A stretch of 13,629 bases of DNA, taken from Salpingoeca rosetta (taxonomy: Eukaryota > Opisthokonta > Choanoflagellata > Craspedida > Salpingoecidae). The DNA lies in the NCBI RefSeq assembly GCF_000188695.1, contig NW_004754913.1, positions 127,243 to 140,871 on the forward strand, given 5' to 3'. The notes under the pieces are model-generated. The model did no database searches. It was not told the DNA's origin and saw nothing but the letters and a program-made list of their open reading frames with translations. The position numbers and the translations under genes are program-made. Of the stretch, positions 1-9,538 are shown piece by piece; within the stretch, counting starts at the first letter, position 1; every line of letters starts with the position of its first letter.

Positions 1-157
1 TGCATGCAAAGCGTGCGTACGTGCTCTCGTCCTGGCTTGGTCTCCCAACCGCCCCCACACACACCCTACACTCCACACTGCACACTGCACACCCGTGCCC
101 TTGTTCACGCATTCGCGACGTTTGTCCATCCACACACCACCATTCACTGGCCATCAG

Positions 158-276
158 GGATTGGGTGGACCTTTTGGCTCTGGACAGCAGCTCTTCCCCT
201 GGTGTCATATCCAGGACGTGGTCAACATGTACATTCACGCCATGGAGACAGAATCCCTGCAAGGGCCCGTCAACCT

Positions 277-325
<49 letters not shown>

Positions 326-735
326 CTGTTTGCATGTGTGTATGTGTGTCTCCTGAATCGCTACAGTCGCTGTGGCTTGTGCATCTGCCCTTCCTTCTCG
401 ACTCTTCCATTACGCCCCCACACCTTCTCCAACTCACTCTCTTCTCCCCCCTCCACTCATTTCCTCCTCCCTCCCTTCCTCAACTCGACCCGCGGCAGGT
501 TGCGCCAACCGTGGCGACCAATGCAGAGTACACGCAAGCCTTTGCAAAGGCCGTGCACCGGTTTGCAATTGTGCCCATGCCCGCGTTTGTGATCAGGGCG
601 CTCTTTGGGCCAGACCTGGCCACCATGCTGCTGTGCGGCCAACGCGTCGTGCCTCGCAAGGCCCTTGATTCCGGGTTCACCTTTTCCTTCCCCACCATCG
701 ACAAAGCCATGCACGACGTCGTCGTCAACGCATAG
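158..735 (+). CDS. SDR39U1: SDR39U1-like epimerase-family protein, C-terminal exons (partial)
   Basis: Two final exons, 158-277 and 499-735, join in phase 0 across a GT-AG intron (278-498); the stop is TAG at 733-735. The joined 118 residues match the C-terminal half of the TIGR01777/SDR39U1 family (atypical extended short-chain dehydrogenases, YfcH/HCAG-like). Visible landmarks in order are GLGGPFGSG, the FPWCHIQD block (family FPWIHIDD), GPVNLVAPTVATNAEY (family GPVNAVAP..VTNAEF), the GQRVVPRKAL block and the final FPTIDKAM. In this family these residues form the substrate-side domain behind the N-terminal NAD(P) Rossmann fold, which lies left of the window; the true substrate is not known. 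Bases 1-157 read as intron ending in ccatcag. The intron donor is fused to a (GT)n run. Family assignment is firm; the exact left exon edge is a splice prediction. Confidence 0.9.
278..323 (+). repeat. (GT)23 microsatellite at a 5' splice site
   Basis: Pure GT dinucleotide run of about 46 bp. It begins exactly at the predicted donor of the SDR39U1-like intron, so the 5' splice site has many equivalent GT dinucleotides. Confidence 0.95.
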
Positions 736-879
736 AAAGCACCCTGAACACCACCTTGCCTTCCTGTGCTCGCCTGCTTTGCTTGTCTGTTCGGTCATTT
801 GTGTTTGCTCGTTTGTCTTGTTTGTGACGTTGTGCGTCTCTTTGTCTCTATCTCTGTCGTCGCTGCGGCCCAGCCTCTT

Positions 880-947
<68 letters not shown>

Positions 948-1265
948 CACACACACACACGCGCGCACACACACACACATAACTGTCAACCTATTTCTAG
1001 CCCATCGGTTGTCCTGTTTATATGCCGTTGCCGTTGTCGATTTGTGATGAAAGATATGGCATGTACACCTGGCGATGGATTTTTCACGAGAGATATTTTT
1101 GGATTTTCCTTTCACGTGGATATTCTTGTGGCAACAGCGAAACAACCCACCAAACAACAACAACTTGGCAAACAACCTACCACACACACCTTGCCACCCA
1201 CTCCACCTCAACCAACAACCCCCTCCCTCCCCACCACACCACCACCGCTTCTGATCAAACCAGTC
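736..1265 (+). other. 3' flank of SDR39U1-like gene and upstream region of CCT8
   Basis: No gene seen. 736-880 is pyrimidine-rich 3' flank without a canonical AATAAA. 883-978 is a CA run. 1040-1135 is AT-richer than its surroundings and contains the palindrome CACGTG at 1113-1118, a possible but unproven promoter site for CCT8. 1136-1265 is an A/C-rich, G-poor stretch just before the CCT8 start codon and reads like an unstructured 5' leader. No TATA box can be assigned with confidence. Confidence 0.6.
883..978 (+). repeat. (CA)n microsatellite, interrupted
   Basis: Nearly pure CA run with one AA interruption near 946 and a short gcgcgc block near 960. It lies in the SDR39U1-CCT8 gap. Its dinucleotide coding (Thr-His or Val-Cys) produces spurious open frames on both strands. 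Confidence 0.95.
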
Positions 1266-4200
1266 ATGGCGCTGCACGTCCCCAAAGTTGGTCTCCAGAC
1301 CATGATGAAGTCTGGTGCCAAGGTACGTACGCGCCACATCACCCTCATGTTTCGTTGTTTGATGCTTCATGCTCTTTCGTTGTGCTGCGATTACGTGTTC
1401 GTTCGCGATGGCTGTGCGTTTGGAGATATGGCAGATGTGTTACCTGTGCGGTCGCTGACGCGGTGTCCACCGTTGTCACTTGCTCACTCCGCTGTGTCTG
1501 CCCGTTATCCTACCCTCATTTCCAATTCGCACATCAATGATGACAGCACTACTCCGGTATGGAGGAGGCCGTGTACCGCAACATCGGTGCCTGCAAGGAG
1601 ATTGCTCAGATTGTGCGCACGTCCTTTGGCCCCAACGGCATGAACAAGATGATCCTCAACCATCTTGACAAGCTCTTTGTCACAAACGACGCAGCGACCA
1701 TCATCAAGGAGCTCGAGGTCCGCAAACGGCTCGCCTGCATGTGTGCCTGTCTCTATGCGCATATCTTTGATGACGTGGTCGTGATTTCTGATAGTCGGTG
1801 CGTGTGGTTGTTGTGGTTGTTGTTGATGATGATGATGAAGATATGTGTTTGTTGTGATGCTGTCCTCTTGGTGTGGCCGGTGCCTCTTTATTGTCGTTGC
1901 GTGCGTTTGCGTTGTGTGTGTGTGTGTCTACGTTGCTTGATTGCTCGAGAGGTGTTTTTCTGTATTCACGATCGCATGTCACTGTTCATCTCATTCCTTC
2001 CCTTCCCTTCACGCCACTCTCACCCTCAACCCTCTCCGCCCCTGCTTCCTCACCCCCCCCCCCAGGTTGAACACCCAGCTGCCAGGCTTGTTGTGCTCGC
2101 GTCGCAGCAGCAGGAGCACGAGGCCGGTGATGCCACCAACCTGGTCATCATCCTCGCCGGCAAAATGCTCGAGAAGGCCGAGACGCTTCTCCGCATGGTG
2201 CGCTTCGCGTGTGTACGTGCTTGCGTTTGTGTGTGTGTGTGTGGGTGTGCGTTTGTGGGTGTGCGTGCTGACAGGATTACATGCTGTGTTACGTGGTAAA
2301 GTTGACTGCTTCTGTCGTTGCCTACGATCCCGTCACCCGCAGTCACTGGTTACGGTGCTTCGTCACTCGCGGTTCCCATGAGATAGATGCCCACTTTGTC
2401 CTATCATGGCCTTTTCACAGCCCTCACATGCCGCCACCTCCACTACTCAACTGCCTTGTCATTCAGGGTCTCTCGCCTCCTGAGGTCATTGAGGGTTACG
2501 AGATGGCTCTTGAGAAGGCGCTTGAGGTGCTGCCAGAGCTTGCATGCCACACAGTCGAGGACTTCCGCGACAAGGCGGTGCGTTTTCCACTCGACATGTC
2601 TTTGCGATCGCTCTTGCTGTATGTGTTTGTGCATGTGTTTGTGTTTGTGCATGTGTGCGTTGATTGTGTTGGTGGTTGGTGGTTGTTTCCACCGCCTCAC
2701 CCTGCCGACCTTTGCCAGCTCCATCCGTACTTACACACACACACACACACACACACGCACGCACCCTGCTTGCCTCGTGCCTTCCCCGATCTACAGCAAG
2801 TGAAGCGGGCGATCAAGACTGTCATCATGAGCAAACAGAACGGTCTCGAGGACTTCCTGTCAGAGCTCGTCACCGACGTACGTGTTCATGTGATCCTTGC
2901 GGCGCGTGAAGTAGGGGTGTGAAGGTGGTGGAGGCAGACAAGAGGCGCGCGAACACACATACACACGCACGCATGCACGCAAGAACACGACACCGTGCCC
3001 CTTTCCCCCTTTCCCCTTCCACTCATTCCCCTCATTCCATTGTGTTGGTAACTACAGGCGTGCGTGGACATCATGCCCAAGGAGGAGTCGAGGAAACCCT
3101 TCAACGTGGACAACGTGCGCATTGTCAAGATCCCCGGCAGCGGCGTTTTCTCCAGCTCCGTGGTTCGCGGCATGGTGTTCACCCGCAACATCCACAGCTC
3201 CATCACATCTGCACAGGACGCACGCATCGCCGCGTTCACGGCCGATCTCGACCACGCTTACACCGAGACAAAGGTGCGCCATGCTCCTTTCCCAGTGCCC
3301 TGACAGCAACGCAGAGCAACAGCAACAGCCCCTAGCTCGGGTGCTTATGTGCGGCACGACGTGTTCCTCGACGCTATTTGTTTTTTGTTTGTTTGATCGT
3401 TTGTTTACCTTGCTGTTGTTGAGCTACTGCGTGCTCCCTTCTCAAGCACGGGCATCTGCGTTGCTACTGCCCCAACACCTCCTCGCCCAACTCAACCCCA
3501 ACTCAACCATGCTACCTTTCGCACCCTCGCATACCGTTTCGCAGGGCACTGTGCTTCTCAACACTGCCGAGGAGCTCAAGTCGTACAGCAAGGACGAGGA
3601 GTCTGTGCTCGAGAAGAAGATCAAGGCCATCAAGGACAGCGGTGCGTCTGTGATTGTGACCACGGGCAAGGTTGGCGACCTCGGCATGCACTTCTGCAAC
3701 CGGTTTGAGCTGCTCGTTGTCAAGCTCAACTCCAAGTTTGACCTCAAGCGGCTGTGCCGGGCAACCGGTGCCACCGCGCTTCCCGTCCTCACCGGCCCCA
3801 GCTCGCAGGAGCTCGGCCACTGCCACTCCGTCTCCGTGCAGGAGGTGCGTGCTTCCTGCGGTGCTTGGTGGGAATAAGAACCTGTGTGCTTCTTTGAACT
3901 GAACGTGGCTTTCTCTCGACGTTGTAACCCCCGCTACCACTCTTCCTCGATACACCGTTCCCGACCATACTTCGTGCACCACAATCTCTCCCTCCCCCTC
4001 TTCCTCACTCACCACGCCACATGTCGCCCATGTGTACCTTTCTGTTACAGATTGGCGACACAACTGTGACCGTGTTCAGGCAAGCCGATATCAACAGCGC
4101 TGTTTCCACCATCATCGTGCGTGGCGCAACAAGTAAGACTTCAACCCTAACAAATGTGCGACCAAGCGGTCAAACGTGTGACCAACGGTCTTTGATCGAT

Positions 4201-5462
4201 CCCCTCGTTTGTTGATTCTATGTTCGTGTTTTCTTCGTGAGACACTTCTGTTTCACTTTCCACGCTTCTTCCTCCTTGCCTCGCTCCCCTCTCGTTTGAT
4301 AGCCCGTCTGTCTGTTTGTTGATACACCTGCTCTGTGCTGCTCACCCGTCATGGCTGTACACTGTGTGATTCTTGGGTTCTTGCGTGCGTGCCCTGTCCC
4401 GCTCCCCTGCGTTCCCGTTACGTGCCTGCTGCTGTCCACCTTGCCGCGAACAACCCTTCATTTTCCCGTTGATGTGGTTGTTCGTTGTGATGGTTGTGGT
4501 TGTGGGATCAAGTTTCGAGCGGTTCGTGGTTGCGTCACTCGCCTGTCCGTTTGTTTGTTTGTTTGTTTGTTTGTTTTTGGACTCTCCGTTTCCAGCTCCC
4601 TCGCTTGCTTCAGTCCTACAGTCCATATCACCCTTTCTTCTTCTCCTTCCTTGGCTTGTCCTTGTGTCTGGTTGCTGTTCCCCTCCACCAACACGTCCCG
4701 GCTGACTCTCGAATACCTTGCCTTGTGTGTGCGTTCTTGTGTTGTGCTCACACTTGGTGCTACTGCTGCTACGGCTGCTTATTCGTGTGTGTGTGTGCGT
4801 GTGAATGTGAATGTGCTTGTCCACCTCTTCAGGCAACGTGATGGATGATGTTGAGCGTGCGTTGGACGACGGTATCAACGCCTACAAGTCGCTGACCAAG
4901 GAGCAGCGCTTCCTCCCCGGTGGCGGTGCCACCGAGATTGAGCTCGCTCGTCTCATCACCAAGTTTGGCGACACATGCTCTGGTCAGTGTGTAGCGTGCG
5001 TTTGCCTGTATGTGTCTATGATGTTGTGTGTTTGGCGAGTGTCTTTTTCGCTTTTGTTCCTTCGTGCTTTGCCCATATGGTCTCCTTCCACCGATTCCGA
5101 TTCCTTGTCTTGTTCTCCTCTCCTTTCGCACTACTTTCGCTCGACTTGCCACCACTTCCTCCTCCTTTTTCGCACTACTTTCGCTCGACTTGCCACAACT
5201 TCCTCCTCTCCTCCTCCTCCGCCTCCTGTTCGTCGTCCTCCTCCTTCACCCTTCTCGTTCTTGAAACTGTCAAAGGGAACGGGCAGCAGGGCTTTTGGTA
5301 CCCCACCCTGTTGCTCGTTTTATGTACATCATTGACAGTGATATCAACCATTTGGTTGGGTCTGCCTTTTAATCGGACATGGTCGCCTTGCTTCTGTGCG
5401 CTCCCATGTGTAAGCCGGCAGTTACACTCAACCCTTTTCTCTCACTCACACACACACACACA

Positions 5463-5549
<87 letters not shown>

Positions 5550-6176
5550 CCCTCGGCGGTCTTTCAACCCGCATTCCATCCTCTCTTTTCCCCTGCATAC
5601 ACACACACACACTGTCGGTCTGCTTTGCGCTCACTGTTCCACTCCACGTTATGCTGTTGCACGTCCTTGTACAGGCCTGGAGCAGTATGCCATCAAGTCG
5701 TATGCAGAGGCGCTGGAGGTTGTTCCGGCGACGCTTGCTGAGAACTGCGGTGTCAAGTCGCGGGAGGTTGTGTCCAACCTGTATGCAGCGCACGAGAACG
5801 GCGAGAAGAACGCCGGTTACGACATCCTGTCCGAGGACGTGGCCGTCGCAGACATGAATGAGGCCGGTGTGTATGACAGCTTCCATGCCAAGGTCTGGGC
5901 TCTCAAGTACGCCACTCGCGCCGCCAAGACCATCCTCCGCGTGGACCAGGTGTGTGTGTGTTTGTGTGTTTGTGTCGGTTTGTGCTTGCTTTACCTGTCC
6001 CTGTCTCAATTGGTGCTGTGTCGTGTCGTACTCCTTCGTTTCGTTGACACTAAACCCACTCCCTCCCCCCCCCCCCCTCTCTCTCTCTCTCTTTCCTTGA
6101 AACACAGATTATTATGGCGAAGAAGGCAGGTGGCCCCAAGCCCCCCAAGCAGAACCCCAACTGGGACGAGGACTAA
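1266..6176 (+). CDS. CCT8: T-complex protein 1 subunit theta (CCT8), complete, 11 exons
   Basis: Theta subunit of the cytosolic group II chaperonin TRiC/CCT, which folds actin, tubulin and other proteins using ATP. Exons: 1266-1322, 1547-1717, 2066-2197, 2467-2577, 2797-2877, 3058-3273, 3545-3844, 4051-4132, 4833-4982, 5675-5949, 6108-6176; all introns are GT-AG and the spliced frame is 547 aa (human CCT8 is about 548). The start MALHVPK is the animal CCT8 N-terminus. Landmarks: GPNGMNKM (47-54), TNDAATI (65-71), GDATN (97-101, usually GDGTN), IMSKQNG, NSKFDLKRLC, PGGGATEIEL (412-421), and a theta-type tail with GGPKPP and NWDED before TAA. Phases are 0 except after exons 8 and 9 (phase 1, restoring Ser and Gly codons). 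Intron 2 has a weak donor (gtccgc) and a 12-C tract before its acceptor. Intron 8 (4133-4832) and intron 9 (4983-5674) are the longest; no gene was seen in either. Confidence 0.97.
2733..2760 (+). repeat. short (CA)n run in CCT8 intron 4
   Basis: About 28 bp of CA repeat lying about 35 bp before the acceptor of exon 5, in the position of the polypyrimidine tract. Confidence 0.85.
4549..4576 (+). repeat. (GTTT)n run in CCT8 intron 8
   Basis: About six to seven GTTT units in the 700-bp intron 8. The rest of the intron is T-rich with no recognised RNA gene or box C/D elements. Confidence 0.85.
5124..5211 (+). repeat. 44-bp tandem duplication in CCT8 intron 9
   Basis: Two adjacent copies, at 5124 and 5168, start with tttcgcactactttcgctcg and continue through cttgccac. 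They differ by a few substitutions in the CTCCTC-rich tail. The unit has no coding or RNA features that I can see. Confidence 0.85.
5446..5546 (+). repeat. compound (CA)n(CT)n microsatellite in CCT8 intron 9
   Basis: A short CA run passes directly into about 85 bp of almost pure CT with one TT interruption near 5480. It lies about 130 bp before the acceptor of exon 10. Smaller CA and CT runs follow at 5600-5613 and 6078-6093. Confidence 0.95.
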
Positions 6177-6725
6177 TTGCAGGCGATCCATGAACATGCT
6201 GACACGCACATGCACATACATAGTTAATTCCGTCGTTTGTGGTTGTGGTGTTTCCGCCACTGTTGTGGTTGACTTTCCCTCCGTGGTTTTCGCCTCTTCT
6301 TCTTTGTGTTCCGTTTGTGCCCAATACCTACCTACCCACAGCAGTGACCTTGCCCTTGTCAAAGGCAAACTCGACTTAGCCGTGTCTGTGTCAGTCTTGT
6401 CTGTGTGTTGTTTGCGTGAAACTTGGAGGCGAGCGGATGCAATGTCGTCTGCTATTCCCTCCTTCCTCTGGTGTTGGTTGTGTGTATTGATTGGTGGACT
6501 CGTGCAACACGCTCATAAGACAGGTTGACATAGACACACTGAGACTTTGAGAAGCAATGAATGAATGAGAACGAACGATAACCTGGGGAGAGAGAGGCGT
6601 GTGATGTGAGCCGCACACGCAGTCGTGCTTGCCTGCCTTGATCGTTTGCTGGTCCATTCGTCCTGTGGACGATTGTTGAAAGATTGTCGCTAATTTTCTT
6701 CTTGACCAACACACGCACGCACACG
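6177..6725 (+). other. CCT8 3' flank and upstream region of the R3H-SUZ gene
   Basis: No gene recognised. The stretch is GT-rich with no canonical AATAAA after the CCT8 stop and no clear TATA box before the R3H start codon. A long open frame running through it (4975-6528) is a by-product of intron 9, exon 10, exon 11 and low-complexity sequence. Confidence 0.6.
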
Positions 6726-9481
6726 ATGGCAGACGACTGGTGGGTGGTGGTGTTGTGGTGTGTCGGCTGTGGGTGGGTGCTGGACCCCACACCTCCATGC
6801 CTGCTTGCTTCCTTGTTTTGCTGCACTCGGCTCACTTGGCTGTTGTGTGGCTGTTGCTGCGCCTCACCTGTCCGCTGTCGCGTGCATGTTGTTTGATAAC
6901 GCGGGTTCCCCTTTGCTATGCGTGCACGTGCAGTTCGCCAAAGCTGCTGAAACCCTTGCAGCGCATGACACTCACTGACAAGGACGAGCAGCAGCAACTA
7001 CAACAGCAACAACCACAACAACAACAACCACAACAACCACAACAACCACAGCAGCAGCAACATCAACAAGAGGAGCAGCTCGCGCCAAAGGCACCCTTGC
7101 TTCCCAACCCAGACCCTCAACCAACACGTATGTCCACATACATGTGTGCATGCGCGTGCGTGCGTAAACAGTGGTCCAATTGTTGCTGCCTTGTGGTGCG
7201 GGTCGTTATTGTCGTCGTCGTGCTCGCCATCGTCCTCACCATCCGTTGTTACCTGTCGCATGCACGCATGGCCGAATGCACATGCCACGTGTACAGTCAG
7301 CGCCGAGGACCGGGCGGCAGCCGTTCGTGATGCAGAGGAGGCAGTGAGAACCGCGCTCAACAAGCGCGTTCAGTAAGTATCTTGTGCATGCTCGCATGTA
7401 CGCGATGCATGTGTGCATACACACACACACATGTGAAGCACCTTCCCTTGCTCCATTCTCATAGTACTACTGCCCTCACCAACTTGCTACACCTTGGTCC
7501 CACTTGCATCTTGCAACGCCACACACCATGCGCAGGGATCGCCAAATGATTATGGATGTGCGCGACAAGCTTCACAAGTTCATCCACGCCCCCGTCAGAC
7601 AGGTATACGTTGTCGCTGGTTGTCCTGTTTTGCCACGTTTCAAGTATCGCGCACACACTCAAGCAACACCGGCGCTTTGCTCTTCCCTTCCCAAGTCCTG
7701 CCTGCCTTAGAGCAATGCGTTTGCTGAGGATGTGATGAGAGTTACATATTACCACGTTTATCGTGATGCGGCACACTGTTGTTCGCTTCCGTGAGCGATC
7801 ATTATTAGCTCTAACTGATCCTCCATAGCACAGCGCTTTTGCGCGCTGCTAGTATCGTTCGTTGATAGCGTTTCTTGCTCCCTTCTCTCTCTCTCTCTCT
7901 CTCGTTCGTCTCTTTTCATTGTCTTTGCCGAGGATGTGATGAGAGTTATACATTACCACGTTTATCGTGATGCGGCACAATGGTGTTCGCTTCCGTGAGC
8001 GATCATTATTAGCTCTAACTGATCCTCCATAGCACAGCGCTTTTGCGCGCTGCTAGTATCGTTCGTTGATAGCGTTTCTTGCTCCCTTCTCTCTCTCTCT
8101 CTCTCTCGTTCGTCTCTTTTCATTGTCTTTGCCGAGGATGTGATGAGAGTTATACATTACCACGTTTATCGTGATGCGGCACACTGTTGTTCGCTTCCGT
8201 GAGCGATCATTATTAGCTCTAACTGATCCTCCATAGCACAGCGCTTTGCGCATTGTCAGTGTTGTACGTTGATAGCGTTTCTTGCTCCCTTCTCTCTCTC
8301 TCTCTCGTTCGTCTCTTTTCATTGTCTTTGCCGAGGATGTGATGAGAGTTATATATTACCACGTTTATCGTGATGCGGCACACTGTTGTTCGCTTCCGTG
8401 AGCGATCATTATTAGCTCTAACTGATCCTCCATGTTCTTTCTTGCACAGTCGTTCTCTTCCTTTGCGCTTTTATTCGTTTTCCATGCTGTCCCATCTCTC
8501 TTTGCTGCCTTTGGCAATATTGTGGCTGGTGACGGAGATGTGATGAGAGTTATACATTACCACGTTTATCGTGATGCGGCACAATGGTGTTCGCTTCCGT
8601 GAGCGATTTCTATTAGCTCTAACTGATCTCCTCACAAGCAGCCATGCTCTTTCCTTGTTACACTGCCACACACGCAAATATGCAATCGCACACATGCACA
8701 CATACATGCGTTTGCATACACAAACACACAACTCGCCACCCCAACGCATCGCTCACGTGCCCTTGCACGCCACCTTGACGGCGTACAGCTCGTGCTCGGA
8801 GAAATGTCGTCGTATCACCGCATGATTTGCCACAAGGTGGGCCGTGTTCATGTGCCTGTGTGTGTGTGTGTGCGCGCGCGCGCGTGTATGTGTGTGTGTC
8901 TGTGCGTGCGTGTGTGTGTGTGTCTGTGCGTGCGTGTGTGTGTGTCTGTGCGCGTGTGTGTGTGTCTGTCTGTATCTTTATGTGCATGTCCATGGTTGCT
9001 GCGCACGCTCTCGTGCCACAAGACAAACACTCCCTCTGACACCGCCCCCCCCCCCTTGATGCTCCATGTGGTGCAGATGGCGGATCTGTTTGGCCTCGAC
9101 CACTCGGTGGATATGGGCGGCCAACGCGTGGTCTACACAAAAGTCGCGTAAGCACGTTCACCGCACATACTCGACTCTCCACTGCTGTTTGTTATTCTTG
9201 TTATCCTTGTCCTCGTTGTTGTCAAGCACTGCCGCCTTTCACACGCCCCGCCACCACGAACGCCTTCTCGCGCGCTTGTCTTGGCCTCAGTGGCGTGTCT
9301 GTCTGGTCGCCCCGAATCGACGAGCTGCTGGCCGAACAAGACGAAACAAACGAGGTCAGCACATGTCCTCCTGCTGGTCTGCATGTCCCATTGTGATCCA
9401 AGCGTTGAATTGAATCGTCCTGAACTTCACGCACACACGCACACACTCACTCACTCACAGACACACACACACACACACACA

Positions 9482-9538
<57 letters not shown>

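Larger units (their letters stand above)
7726..8631 (+). repeat. five-unit tandem array with a period of about 200 bp
   Basis: Unit starts are 7726, 7930, 8134, 8333 and 8534. Each of the first three units is a 98-nt snoRNA plus a spacer of about 101-106 bp. The spacer contains a GC-rich hairpin (7831-7848, 8035-8052; shortened to GCGC-TTT-GCGC at 8241-8251), then a (CT)n run and CGTTCGTCTCTTTTCATTG. The fourth spacer (8431-8533) is unrelated except for general T-richness. Confidence 0.93.

Noticed and set aside
1044..1250. TGATGA upstream of CCT8 with a later CTGA as a snoRNA
   Set aside because: The spacing is about 200 nt, there is no terminal stem and no rRNA-like guide before the CTGA.
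1822..1840. TGATGA repeats in CCT8 intron 2 as a snoRNA C box
   Set aside because: No CTGA at a suitable distance and no closing stem; it is a simple GATGAT run.
4975..6528. Open frame of 517 codons on the plus strand
   Set aside because: It crosses intron 9, the CT and CA repeats, exon 10, intron 10 and exon 11 of CCT8 and the 3' flank. Only the exon 10 part is real protein; the rest is repeat-driven read-through.
7726..8631. CRISPR-like array
   Set aside because: The host is a eukaryote, the 98-nt repeats contain C/D boxes and an 18S guide, and three of the four spacers are copies of each other rather than unique.
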